Origin: Biomphalaria glabrata
Lineage: Eukaryota > Mollusca > Gastropoda > Planorbidae
Length of the DNA: 64,000 nucleotides
Assembly: GCF_947242115.1 (NCBI RefSeq)
Contig: NC_074726.1
Location: 7,895,070-7,959,069 of the forward strand
Direction: 5' to 3'
Position numbers and translations under genes: made by a program
The notes under the pieces: model-generated
What the model saw: the letters and a program-made list of their open reading frames with translations, nothing else
The model's database searches: none
What the model was told of the DNA's origin: nothing
Part shown: positions 1 through 14,201 of the stretch, piece after piece
Layout of the letters: each line of letters begins with the position of its first letter
Position numbering within the stretch: the stretch's first letter is position 1

Positions 1-579
1 CATGCATGAGTTCAGTTTTATGCATATCATATGCAATCAAGTTGTAGGCGAATCGGGTTGCAATGCCCGTACCGATTTTGACACCCAGTCCGCTCCTGGT
101 CCGGCTCTATGTTTGTAAGTAGCAACCGCTAATCTCAACGAGTACAAATTTCTAGTCGGTTTATTTTATTTGTGATAAGGTTCATTATACGGCAATGAAT
201 AGGCTACACGTTGTACGAAGACCCACGATGCAGGATATATAAAATTGAAATATGTTTTTGTACTCATAAATTGTGGTATCCTTGTTCAAACATTAAAGAT
301 CCTCATTAAAAGATATTTCAGTAAGCTGCTCCTGTATTAGTATGAATTTATCTGTTATTGGGTCACTGGGCTCTGAGTTTGTATACGCGCAGAAAAGATA
401 TAATGCACAGTCGGGAATATCGAAGTGAAAAATGTTTTCAAATATTTGGTTGACGTCGTCATAGAATAGTGTGTAATAGACATTATCAAAATAATCCTAT
501 CGTTGAAAATGGCATCTAGAAAAGAAATTATTTTAATTTTATACAATTTTCATCTTTCTGAGAACCATCTATATACAGT

Positions 580-788
580 CTACAGCCGTCTCGGGGTCCG
601 CAGACCTCACTTTGGGAACCAAAGCGATAATCTCGCGAAGAAACGAGATACTTTCACATCCGGTTTCTTCATTAAATTAATAATTTTATTCACTTGTTTC
701 TAGATCTTCTACATCTAGATATCTAGAGATTTGATTCTAGATTAAGATTTTAACAGAGTTTGGTGGTCAAGTGAATACTACACACAAA
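580..788 (+). promoter_or_regulatory. Probable promoter / 5' UTR of CWC22
   Basis: This stretch lies just upstream of the inferred CWC22 start codon and has more CpG than its surroundings. It contains TCTCGCGA at 631-638 within an inverted pair TCTCG/CGAGA (631-648). TCTCGCGA-type motifs are known from TATA-less housekeeping promoters. A CATCCGGTTTC (ETS-like) stretch follows at about 657-667, and there is no obvious TATA box at a fixed distance. The TSS is not determined and the call rests on position and motif content only. Confidence 0.35.
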
Positions 789-3700
789 ATGCCTAGAAAG
801 TGAGTTGTCTTATCTTGTCATTGATGTATTTTTAGTATCTTTAAAACTTAAAATATCCGATAATAATCCATCATCCATGTCCATATTTAATTTAATATTT
901 ATCTAGACTCTAGATCTAATCTAGATCTAGAATTTTACTAGATCTAGTAGGCTCTAGGTCTAGATCTAGATCTAGAGATCTATAATAAGAATTATATTAT
1001 TCTAGCTAAGAGTAAGTTCAGTAAGACAGTCTGAGTCTAAGTCAGTTAAAGTTAAAGTCTTAGACTCACTATTTATTAAAGTTAAAGTCTTAGAGTTAGA
1101 GTTAGACTGCTGTTAGACTCACTAGAAATGACTAGATTCTAGACTCTAGACTAGTCTAGACTCCTCTACCTCTATGTAGGGATGTGAAATAAAAAATTTA
1201 TCTTTGAAAAAATCAATTTTTCGTTAGTACATCATTAAAATACTTTGAAAGAACTTTCCAATGGTGTATAAATTATGACTTTAAGTTGAACAGTTAGAAA
1301 GTTATGATTTTTTTCCTGCGTTTTGACCTAGCATTGGTTGACATGGAGCATGTAAGATAGAGCGTCTCACTCGCTCAGCCAGCGAGACACACCCCCCGCT
1401 CAAAAAGTTAAAAAATTGGAATTGAATTTAGTAGAGGATAAATCTACTTATTAAATAAGAAATTTAATTGTAGACCTAGTATTCGTAGTAAATTTCTAGC
1501 TCACAAATGTGATTTCATTTATATTTATGAACTCCACTTGTTTAGAATGTAAATATTGATGAAATAAACAAATTATTGAGTCTAGAGCTACAAGAAATGT
1601 CAGAGGGGTGTGGACAAAATGGTGGCTTTGTGACGGCAGAAAACAACAAAATATCTAAAAAGTGGGATCAAATTGTCTGAAACAATTATTTTTCAAATTG
1701 GCTTTAAAATTTAAAAAAAAATAGATTGAACCATTAAAACTCTTTTAAAACTATTTAGACACATGCATAATTATTATATCTACTAGCCTATGCATGAGTT
1801 TATTCACTGGATAGTTTAGTTTTCAAGAAAAAAAGAAATCTCATAGATAGGGAGCAGTGCAAACTTATGTTTCAACATTGTAATCGATCAAAACAATATA
1901 TCGTGATAAAACTTGGCAGAAATATGGCCAGATATATAATCTATTACGGGGAAAAAAATCAACTTCTTAGGACTTACCTGAAATGAGTATCAGTAAAAAT
2001 AAAAATACATATACCTTCAAGTTAAAAAAAAAGTAAGAAAATACACAATGAAAAAAAAATGTTCCTCAATATAAAATGTATCCATTTTCACCCATTTTGG
2101 CAACGATTTCAATGGATTTAAAATCATAATTGATTTCAATCAAAGGCCTATGTACAGAAAGTAAGAAAAACGAATCTCAAACGGATTTTCACATATCTAC
2201 TCTATGACGACTATGTGTATTAGAGTTTAGAGTGTTACTATTTATTAGACTAGTAATATATTCCTCTAAACTAATTAAAGTTAAAGTCTTTACTAAGTAA
2301 GTAAAATACTTCTAAAGTTCTATAAAAATATAATCTACAGAATGTCAGAATACTTACTAAGACTAAGACTAAGTCAACATGTTAAGATTTGAAATTTTGA
2401 TTAGATTCTTGATATAGATTCTAGATAGATCTAGATTCTATTTGCATGGACTAGATTACTAGATTAGATTCTAAAGTACATCTATTCTAGTGTGATCTAG
2501 ATTCTAGTTCTAGATTTTATAATATAAGCTCTAGACTCTAGATATCTACATTCTAATTCTAGATTTACTAGGTCTACTCTATTTAAAAATATGACAATCT
2601 TAATAACTTGTGAATCTAGCCAGATCTAGATCTAGAATCTAGTCATCATAAAAAGAAATGGAGGATCAATATAAGACATAAAAACCTGTTTAAGTTTGGC
2701 ATCAGTGGTCTTGAGCAAACTGTGAAAAATCTACAATAGTAAATAAAGACTTTAAGTAACTTGACTCTTGAGCTTCCAAATGTAAAATTAAAACATTTTC
2801 CTAGTTGACTCTGCACTCCAACTAGTTAGATCTATAAAAAATTATCTATATTAACTATTTAGTTGTGAAAGTTGAACACTTATGTCTGAGGCTGAAAGAG
2901 TTCAAGTGTAGATTATATAAAGTGTATTTAGAGTATATAGTAATATAGATCTAAACTAAATCAACTAAATGCTATAGAAAAAATGCTAGGTATCAGATAC
3001 CAGGAAAAAAACAACAGAGTTTCTACTTTTACAAGTCAACACTGGCTAGCAAAAAGGAGGAACTCCTCAATGCAGTAAAAAGACTAAAGCTGGGCTGGTT
3101 CAATCATATTCTTGTTGTTAAAAGTCATCCTTCAGGGTAAAGTGGATGTAGCAGGAAGTAAGGGTATTTGAAAGCTAGCTGGACAACATTAAAGAATGGA
3201 CCAGCCTCTCTCTTGATTTCCTGCTAAGAACAGCTGCTGAACAGCAAAGTCTAGGGATTTGGTTATGTGAACCCCTATGATGAAAGTCAAGGAACAAATT
3301 ATGATTATAAGACTAGAAACTATCATTTATCTAGAACTAGACTACAATTGCATGTTAAGATAAATATAAAATCTATTAAGAAGCTCAGTCAACACTAGTT
3401 TAAGTTAAGGTTTAAATAGTAGACATCTATTTTTATTTTTGTTGCAGGCGGCAGGATAGTCCTCGAAATGGTCATGACAAAAGTGAAAATAGGCAGGATA
3501 GTTCTAGAAAAGGTCAGGACAAAAATGAAAAAAGGCAGGAAAGTTCTCGAAATGGTCAGGGCAAAAGTGAAAATAGGCAGGATAGTTCTCGAAGTGGTCA
3601 TGACAAAAGTGAAAAAAGGCAGGAAAGTTCTAGAAAAGGTCACGACAAAAATGAAAAAAGGCAGGAAAATTCTCGAAATGGTCAGGGCAAAAGTGAAAAT

Positions 3701-6700
3701 AGGCAGGATAGTTCTCGAAGTGGTCATGACAAAAGTGAAAAAAGGCAGGAAAGTTCTCGGACTAATCAGGACAAAAGTGAAAATAGGCAGAATAGTTCTC
3801 GAAGTGGTCAGGACAAAAGTGAAAGTAGGCATGATAGTTCTCGAAGTGGTCAGGACAAAAGTGAAAATAGGCACGATAGTTCTCGAATTGGTCAGGACAA
3901 AAGTGAAAATAGGCAAGATAGTTCTCGAAATAGTCGGGACAAAAGTGAAAATAGGCACGATAGTTCCCGAAGTGGTCAGGACAAAAGTGAAACAAGTGGT
4001 AAAGGACCTTTGGAAACAGGTAAGAAATCAGATGACCTCATGTCAAGAACTGGAGGTGCATATATCCCACCTGCAAAATTGCGTATGATGCAGGAGCAGA
4101 TCTCTGATAAATCAAGGTGAGTTTTTCACAAAATTTGTATGCACAAATAATGCAGTTAATTCCAGTTAGTTGGACTTCTGTTTAATAATACTTAATCCTA
4201 AAGTACCTAGGCAATTCTATCATAGAAGAGAATCTGGTTTATCGGACTAGCCAGATATTGTTTAATGATACTTAATCCTAAAGTACCTAAACAAATTCTA
4301 TTATACAATAGAATCTGGTTAATCAGACTAGCCAGATATTAGTACCAAAATAATTTTGTCCCGGTGTGGTTTGATTGACCAGATTTGTTTGTATTTGATT
4401 TAATTTGAAAATATTTGCTGCTTTTGTTATTATGATAACTTTTGCTTAAATAATTGTTACCTTGTCAATGCAAGTCTTCAGAATGCTACTTTATACAAGT
4501 AATACAACCAAGCTAATATCAATGCATTCAGGCTATGTCTGGTTCAAATTTTGTACGTTATTTTTACCACTTCCCATTCTCGTATCATGTTGAAACTTTA
4601 TTCAATTGTTGTCTTTTAAGAAAATGTATATCAATCAAAAAATTAATTAATTAATGATAAATAATAAATTTTGTTTTGTTAAGCACTGCCTATCAACGGA
4701 TGTCTTGGGAAGCTTTGAAAAAGAGCATCAATGGTTTAATCAACAAGGTCAATATTTCTAATCTAATCAACATTGTGAAGGAATTGTTTCAAGAAAACAT
4801 TGTTAGAGGAAGGTAATCGTGTACATTTTTCTAACTAGGTTTTGAAAAATAAAAGTTATCCAAACTTTAATATGATTGTAATATTGGCCATACTTTTAAA
4901 AAATGTCATTAAATATTGTAGTTCATTTCTTCCTAATAACTTAGTGGAAAGAAAGCTGTCATCTTTTATTTTGTTTATGTAAAAGCCATTAGATTTAATT
5001 AATAAAAATCTAATTTATAGAGCACTGTTAATAAATATAATGTACTAGGCTCAAGGTGCCGTGATAACATAACAAACATAAACACACAAGTTAAAATGAC
5101 ATAGTTTTGAACAGATAGGTTTTTAAAGTTCTTCTTTAAACAGATAGGTTTTTAAAGTTCTTCTTTAAACAGATAGGTTTAAATGTTCTTCTTTAAACAG
5201 GTAGGTTTTAATGTTCTTGAATGTAGTGAAGCATATTGTTTGTCTAAGATTGATGGGGAGTGAGTTCCAAACCTTTGGTCCGTGCACTGAAAAAGCCTGC
5301 AAACTATAATTTTTAAAGGAGAAATGTGATACCACTAGAAGCGCTGAATACACTGAGCATAGGGGTCTCTGAGGGACATAAAGAGTGGTGTCATTTATCT
5401 TGTTAACAGTCTTTCTTTTATACAAATATTGGTCACAATACCTAAATTCAATAGCTTCAATTTCAGATAACATTTACTTTGGTGTCCTAATATTTTTGTT
5501 TGTCATCTCAACAGAGGTCTATTAGCTAGATCTATGATTCAGGCCCAAGCAGCCTCTCCAACATTTACCCATGTGTATGCAGCCCTTGTGGCTGTCATCA
5601 ACACCAAGGTATGCACATTTTCTTTTTCATTGCCTCTCTCTTCTTGCATCTTTTATTTCCTGTCTTAGAATAAGTGTAGTATCTTATGAAACAATCCTTG
5701 ATGCCACATGTAAGCTAGAGTGGGTTTTTTTTGTTGTATATTATACTGTTAAAAGTAGTAAGTAAAGTATCCAAAGGCAGACCACAAGTATAGTGTCTTG
5801 ATGGCATAAAGATGGATCTACAACGGCTGAAAGTCCAGGCATGGAGACATAAAGCACAGGATAGATCAGAATGGAGAGATGTGCGCAGGCGGGGCCCTCC
5901 ATGGGCTGTAGCGCCACTGGGATGGATGGATAGTAAAATATCTCCTTTCAGACCTTGCAATCTGTTGGACAGATGATGTGAAAGTCATAGGTTTCTATGG
6001 TTGATTGTTAATGAGCATGTTTTGTAGGCAGCACAGCAACTATTGTCAGGTACCCATTTAAGTTGGTTGGTCTTAGAAATCTCTTAAAAATTCCCAAAAT
6101 TTAAAATCCCAGTCTGCACCAGGATTTGAATCCAAGACCCCTCAGTTTGGAAGCCCAACTATTTTATTTTTCAACATTCTTTTTTATGGGGATTTTTCTT
6201 TTGCGCAACTAAAGTTGTTCAGTGTTTATTTAAGGAGTAAACACTCCAGAATGCAATATTTTTTATAACATAAACTAAACAGTAATATTTAAATAATTTT
6301 GTATGTGATTTTTTTCCCCAGTTTCCTCAAAATGGTGAACTTATTTTGCGCCGTCTTATTCTGATGTTTCGCAGAGGCTACCGCAGAAATGATAAGAACC
6401 TGTGCTTGTCAACCACACGATTCATCGCTCATCTGGTTAATCAGCAAGTGGTGAGTTATGCCCTCTGAAAGGCATCATCATTTTTCTCTACTTTAAAGGA
6501 AAGTGGATACATGTATTGGCTGTATAGATCAATCTTAGGATCCTTTTTTCTTGGCAGTCGGGATCCTTCCTTGCAATGCAGCTCATCTTTTCTAAAAGGT
6601 AACCTTCCACTGGGATGAAATTATTTGCTCTTGGCGGACAACCCCTGGTGGATAATCCTGTTTTCTACAGCTCAAATTGGATCTTTTGAGCACATGATTG

Positions 6701-9700
6701 ACCAACCAACAACAAATTCCTTGGTGTGCTCAAAAGTCATCTCTGGATTAAAAGACTGGCTCTGAACTCAACATACCCAACAGACTAAAAAATGTATCTG
6801 TCAGAGCTCTTCGCAGTAAAAAGTAAAAACCACAAAGCGCCCCTCGGCTCTTCTGTGGTTAGGTTTTCTTATTTTAACCTGCTGCTTATTTTTTCTGAGA
6901 GATGGATTTGTGTCATCATCATTTTTGAGACATGGCTGCATCAGGTGCTCTTGAAAAGTAAGAGCCAATGTGTGCTTTGAAGATTGATGACTCATCTTCT
7001 TGTCAATCTCATTAATAATGTTTGCACAGGTAAGGTAAAATTACAAATATTGAAAAATTCATCACTTTGTGTTAGTTTTGTGTTAATATATCTTATGTAT
7101 GAGTACTAAGACTAAAACCAGCAAAGTGCGTTAGACTTAGTATTAGGTATTACAAATTACAAATTCAGTATCCAGAATGTAATACTTGTGTAAATGTAGA
7201 TTTAATAATTGTTGAAAACAAATTGTTTTATCTTAAATCTTTTTAAAAATAAAATCTATAGGGGAAAAATTATGTTCAAATGTATGGCAATGTCAGTTAT
7301 AGAAGAAATTGTGGGATGGCTACCTGGTCATGTGTTTTGTGCTCAGGGCTGCAATCCCGAGTTTATAAACGTGCCACTTAGTAGGTCTGGTCTAGGATGT
7401 AATAATTTTCAATTCATTATATGTTTGATAAATCTGAGGTTAAAAAGGATTTGTGATAAAGTTTTCAGCTGTTACTATTCTCTTGTTCCTATTTGGCTTT
7501 TTTTCTTTTAGATACCTGACATCTATTGAGAACAGTAATTATAAGATGAAAAATAGGGGGTGGGGGGGTGCATTTTTTGGGTATATAACAGTCACATAGT
7601 ATTTCCAGTCACCTGTCAATGGGTGAAAAAAAAAAGCCACAGAAATATTTCTTAATTTTACTTTATTTTTCTTTTACCTTTTAAGTATTGAAAACATCCT
7701 TAGCAATAAATTTAATAAGTGTTTTTTGCTTTTTTTTTCTGAAGTAAATATCTTTATGTTCAGTCCTTTAGTTTGTTGGACCATTAAGGCACTACATATC
7801 CTATGTTGTTCATTTCTCCATTCCTGTCTTCCCATGGGTGCTTTTGTCTGCATTTTCTTCTTTTTCTGGTGTTGTTCCCTGCAAAAACGTTTTTGCAATC
7901 CCTGGGGTATTTTATGATATGGCCATAAGGTCATTTGTTTACAATGGTCAGAGAGCCTTTAAGTCTAAAGATAACTTATAAACGTAGTTTTAGCATGTTT
8001 GCATAATTTGTACAAGCCAGTACCAACTACAACATTGTTTTAATTTTTTTTTTAGGCTCATGAAGTGATTGCTTTAGAGATTCTCACACTACTTCTGGAG
8101 ACACCCACTGATGATTCAGTAGAAGTAGCTATTGGATTTCTCAAGGAATGTGGACAGAAATTAACAGAAGTCTCACCACGAGGAATAAATTGTAAGTTCA
8201 GTTTAATTGTTGTCATTTTAAATGTTTGGTTTTTAATTTTGAGTTCATTTTCTAAAGTGTATTGTCCTATCTAAGTTTCAATGCTAGTCTAAATAAGATG
8301 ACTTTTTTTTTCAATAGTAAAATTTTAGAATTGAAAGGGAGCAATAGGTTTTTAATTCATAATGTTCTATTCAAAGATAAAATTTCATTTGTATAATGTT
8401 TAAGATTTGTCTGGTTGGCCTGAAAAAACAAATGGGACTCCTTGAGTATGCTTCTTCTTGCTTGACTGTTTCCACAAAGATACTCGTGGCTTATGGATTC
8501 TTTTTTTTTTCTTTGTTGTTTTTCTTTCTAAAAATCTAAATCTTGCTGCCCAAAGAGGATTAAACTTTCTTCTTAATAAGATCACACTACTTTCTGCACG
8601 TTCAGTAGCTTAACAACTATGTTAATTAACATGTACATATCGTCAGTCCTGCTTACTATGTTGGTTAGTTATGCTATAGATTTTTTTAGTGTTGTTGATA
8701 TTTTCATGTATATGGCTGTCTTTGGAATGTGCTTTAGACTGTCAATTCTATGGACCAAGGTTTGAATCCCGTCGGCATGAGTCCAATTGGAGGTTTGGGC
8801 TAGGATGTAATGATCTTCAAATCTGAAGGAACACCCCAAACATATAAAACAAACACACACACACATACATATACATGCTTTTTGTAAGTAATTTGACTAA
8901 ATGTTCTATTATTTATTCTTTCAGCAATTTTTGAGCGTCTGAGAAATGTCCTCCATGAGGGCCAGCTAGATGTCAGGGTGCAATATATGGTGGAAGTCAT
9001 GTTTGCCATTCGTAAAGATGGATTTAAAGTAAGTACATTTTTTTTTTTTTTTCAAACTAGTTTTAACTCATTGCCACAATGTCAAAAACAACATCTTTAA
9101 TGAATCCATTGCCTTGGTGTCATTACACAAATTAAGTCTGCAACTTTATAGAGCACTGTAAGGGAAACAATGTAGAAATGATGAAAACAAACACAATTTT
9201 TAACATAGTACTGGCATATATAGTACCTGTACTTCTTATCACACTATACTTTTTTATTTTGTTGTCCCTGTCTATTTCAGTGTTGCATCAAAAATGGCAA
9301 CTTTTATCCTTGGATTATTTATATGTTTACATTGCATGTCTTTGCAGAGCTATTTTTTGGACTTATAAGACTGTTTTATTGATTCATATTGGAAAATTTT
9401 GTTTACAAGAACTCTTTTTTTTTTTCAATTAAAATAAACATTCCACAAAAAGAGAACAGACACAAAATACAGAATAACTTCATTGAGGCATCTTGATCCT
9501 TTCCATGTTCTTTAGTCAATGAGTTAAGAACTAAGAAGTTTTTTGTTCTGTTCAGTTCTAGCCTTCATGGGCAGAAGTCCCCCATTTCATGATGACGACA
9601 TAGCAGGTGGCAGTTTGCATCTTAGATTTTTCCAACTTTGCTGAGGCATTTTTTAGTTTAAAAAGTTCATTTAAATATTTATAGAACCAGCTCAATTTTA

Positions 9701-11125
9701 GCACAACACTTGGCATAATTCTTTTACAGTCAACTTTTTTTTGTTGAAGTCACTTGCCACTCCATTGAAACAAAATGCATTATGTCTCACATACACAGAC
9801 ACAAAACTTTGATAAATCACCTTTTGCAAAGTCAGCTTTCTCGTTGGCTCATTCTTCTACATGCATAGACACCTTCATATTCTTCTTACTACCCATGTAT
9901 CTCTGGCAGCACAGTTGTTGATGTGCTATTGATGACTTGTTTCAAATATTGTTCTGTAGCTGGGTGTTGTTGTTTTTTTGTATTTTGAATGTGTGTATGG
10001 AAGTAAACCATGTATTTACATACTAGAAATAAACAGCATTTAATTGTTTACTGTTGAATCTTCTGTCTTGTTTAAAGGATCACCCAGCTGTGTTGAGTGA
10101 CCTTGATTTGGTGGAGGAGGCAGAACAGTTTACACATTTATTACAGCTAGAGGATGCTGTGTCTGGGGATGAAATGCTCAGTAAGTTGATCATTAACACA
10201 GCATTATCACTTACCATGTTAACTTAATATATTTGCCTATACTGAGGCCATTTTTATTTAACTGCAGAAATTGTTTGCATTTTCTGGAACTGATGAAAAT
10301 AGTCTTGGAGTTTTAAAGTTGAAATTAAGATACATGTCTCAGATTTTTATTAGTTTGACAAATAGCATGACTCAGCTATACAATGTCACTCACATGCCAA
10401 AGATACTTGGTTGATCTCCCATACTACCACTCACTGCAATTTATTTTAATATCAATTTTTAGCGGCCCCCGAAAGGGGAAAAGACACTATTAGTTTTGTG
10501 TGAAATGTCTGTCCGTCCCGTTTAGATCTCGTAAACTAGAAATGATAGTGGAAATCTGACATCATAATATTTTAGTCCATTCATCAAAGTTCTGATGCAA
10601 AGGCAACTTTTCTTTTCTATAAGCGAAAAAATCTAATTCTTTAAATCACTTATGCAAGCAGTTTTTTTTTCAGAAAAATACACCACTTTTACAACTATTC
10701 ACTTTTAATAGTAACAAACACGGGAGGCTTTTTAGTGAAGATGCCTGTATATCATATTATTAACACATTTATGCAAATGGTTTTAGATTTTTTGTCAAAA
10801 ACATTTTTTTTTTTACATTTGTATTGCTATGTTATGCAAGTTCTGTCCTACTAACTACTACATTTACCCATAAATAATGTTTACTTTTTTTTTTAAGAGA
10901 AAAAATCTATTTAGTATGCATATAGGTTGGACATAATTTAAAACAACAATTAATAAGTAGTTTTTCATATTATCGCGTGAACTGCAGTGCTGCACTATAG
11001 CCATAGAACACTGAACTAAAGGAAATTATTTTTTTTACTGAAATTTTTTTTTTTTTTGAGGATTTGAATAAGAGATTCGGGGGGCGATTTTGAGTTTGTG
11101 TTTCCACACAAACTGTCTTTGTAAC

Positions 11126-11163
<38 letters not shown>

Positions 11164-14111
11164 AGAAATTAACTAATTTTCATTTTGTAGCACTGCAAGC
11201 TCACTCTCTCTCTCTCCCTCCTTCTTCCTCTCTCTCACAGGGATTTTAAAGTTAGAATAAGAAAGAAGATCTGCACTAAGCTTTCTCTCTCTCTCTGTCT
11301 GTATTTGTATCAATAGGCTTTTTAGTCCTAGTTGGCAAACAGCGCTTTATTTCCTCATGACCAGTTAAAGAGCCTCTGTTAGCTATTAGAGTATTAAGAG
11401 ATACAGTTGACATTTCTGCACTTGGCTTTCAAACTAAGTGCCTTGAGCTCAATTCTGAGTGGGCTAGACTTTATTATTCTGGAATTTTAGGATGTCCCTG
11501 AATCCATTGACTCACTTTAATGAGCATCTAACATCTGTTGGAGGAAATAGTTTATTGGACAATTGAATTCCTTTATAACTATTTGTTATTAAATCGGGTG
11601 ACCTTTGGACCACCAGGACTAAAGGGAAATGTAATTACTAAACTAAAATGAATAATAGCCAAACCAATAAAATTACACATTTTCTTTTGTTTTAAGCCCT
11701 GAAAATCATTGATTTTCATTACCTTAAGAGAAGTAGTTGGAACTGCTTCACACTGTCAAATGAGATTGGACCATAACCTTCCGAGCATGCTATAAGCACG
11801 AAAGTAGCGCTATATAAAAGCCATATTTATAGACAGAAGAGTTTTTTGTCCCATCAGTTACTTGTCAGCAGCTCCCTTCACTCGTTATTTCTAGCTGATT
11901 GTTTCTTTAATTTTTAGCTGGACTAAAATAAGATAATTTTTATTGGTCCAATCAAATGGAAATTCAGTTTGACTACAATTGACCACCTCAGTGTAACTAC
12001 TGTAACAATAACAGTATAGACGTAAATAGGAACAACATTCACACAGGAAACACATACACACTGAATGCCAGTGCTTTATGAATTAGACTTCTATGTCAAT
12101 AGATCTCATCAGAAATGAAGACCCTGGCCAAAAAAAATTAGTCCATAACAACAAATATTAATTCTCTTATAGTAATATTAATTCTCTTATAGTGTACTTC
12201 CAATTAAGTGCATTAGCTAAGATAAGCATGTTGTTTTTTAAGTGAACCTACAATAAAAAAAAAATGTTTGTAAATAATATAAGACTTTTTTTTTTCTATT
12301 TCAGATATTTTTCATGAGGATCCAAATTTTCTAGAAAATGAGGAAAAGTATAAAGAATTAAAAAAAGGTATTTTATGTAAGTTTTTTAATCAGAAAAAAA
12401 AGTCATGGTTGTAATGGAAGACACCATGAAGGTTTTGTTCTGTATAACATCTGTTGTTCATAATTTCTACAGAGATACTTGATGAGGGTAGTTCTGATGA
12501 AGAGTCTGGCGATGAATCTGGCGAGTCAGGCTCATCTGATAGTGATGATGATGAAGAAGAGGCAGAGAAAGCAGGTCAGTAACAGAAACAAAAATCTAGA
12601 CACTTAAGCATCCTAAGAATATACTTTTTTTTTTTTTCAGTTCACCAATTTCCTTTATTCAATAAGTAGAACTTCTTTTGGTAGCTTCTTGCTGATGGCT
12701 AATGTTTTGTTGTTTGTTTGTTTTTGTTGCAAAGAAATTTAAAATTTTTATCCTTTTTTTAAACAGAGCTTATATCAACTCACTCTGTCTGCCTGTCTGT
12801 TACAAATTTTGTACACATAATTTCTCCCACACTCTTTCTCATATCAAGTTGAAGTACAATAATTGTTACAAACAAAACATGAATCAATCAAAAAATTAAC
12901 TTATAACTGGCAATTAATTATTTTGTTCAGTATTTGGTAAAGATGGGACTGTATTCTACATGAATTGATAAAGGCTGTTTTTTTTAGTTGAATGGAAATT
13001 TTTAGTGTACAACTGGAAATCAATATATTGTACTATTAAATAGTCATGTGGAAACTGATAAATTGTACTGACAATTAGCTGTCATCTAGAAATTAATAAG
13101 TTCTAACAAATAGCAGTTATCTGGATTTATGCCTAAGAAAATTAACATCCATACTTAATGGAGTGTAAACTTGTCACTAATTAGTTATTCCCCTTGTACA
13201 ACATACATATAATTACATGACTGATCTAAACTAATTGATACAATTACACTTACAATAAGCACTTGTTTTTTTTTAAGTATATTTTTAATTGTTCATGTCA
13301 TGTTCTGAATTTGTTGCCCTTGTGTGAATTAGCTAATATGGTTTTGTATTTGTAACTAATGGAACTGTTGTCTGTTGTTTTGTTTAGAGGCTGAGAAGCA
13401 GGCCATCATTGACAAAACAGAAACCAACCTGGTGGCCTTGAGAAGGGTGATCTACCTGACTGTCCAGTCTAGTCTTGACGTCAACGAGTGTGCTCACAAG
13501 ATGTTAAAAATGGACTTGAAGCCTGGCCAGGAGGTAATGAATTCTGTGTCTTAGGCAGCAAGTTCATTGTTTGGGTCATCATTTTGCTATTTACTTATTC
13601 CTGCAGTACAAAAGATTTTAAAAAAAGGTTGCAAAACCATACATTCTTGTTACATTTAAGGAAATATTGACATGAACATTTTTTGCTTTTATACATTTCA
13701 TTCTAAATCTAGATACTTTTCTCTAATCTTTTTTCCACTACTGGCAGTTAAAAGTAATGGATTGATTTAGATTTAAATATTATACAAAATCTGAAATGCC
13801 TGTGTTGAAAATACAGGGAATACTATTCTTTAGTTCATCAATAGATAATCGGATTGTGATGATAGCATAGAGACAATATGTGGGCCTGCCTGCATTTTTC
13901 TGAATGCTATTTTTTTTAAACTACTTGAGAGCAGTTATTTAGTTTGATTGTTTTTTTTATACATTGTAATTCATATAAAGTATGTTTAAAAAGATTTATT
14001 TTTTGTTCAGGTGGAGTTGTGTAATATGATATTAGATTGTTGCGCTCAGCTTAGAACTTATGAAAAATTCTTTGGTCTTCTTGGGCAGGTAAGTCCACAT
14101 TGACAGTGAGT

Positions 14112-14201
<90 letters not shown>

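Noticed and set aside
3395-4088. Long open frames overlapping the CWC22 array in other frames and on the - strand
   Set aside because: They arise because a 42-bp unit repeats without stops in several frames. Only the frame that joins exon 1 and the conserved [11 protein letters not shown] block is supported.
6530-7010. Possible repeat or coding fragment in CWC22 intron 5
   Set aside because: Moderately GC-rich and LINE-like in feel, but no conserved motif could be read in any frame.
9480-9960. Possible interspersed repeat in CWC22 intron 7
   Set aside because: Some words look repetitive, but I found no second copy in the window and no structural ends.
11400-11460. tRNA-like GCACTTGGCTTTCAAACTAA segment
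   Set aside because: Resembles a SINE head; no complete A box/B box or cloverleaf, so not called a tRNA gene.
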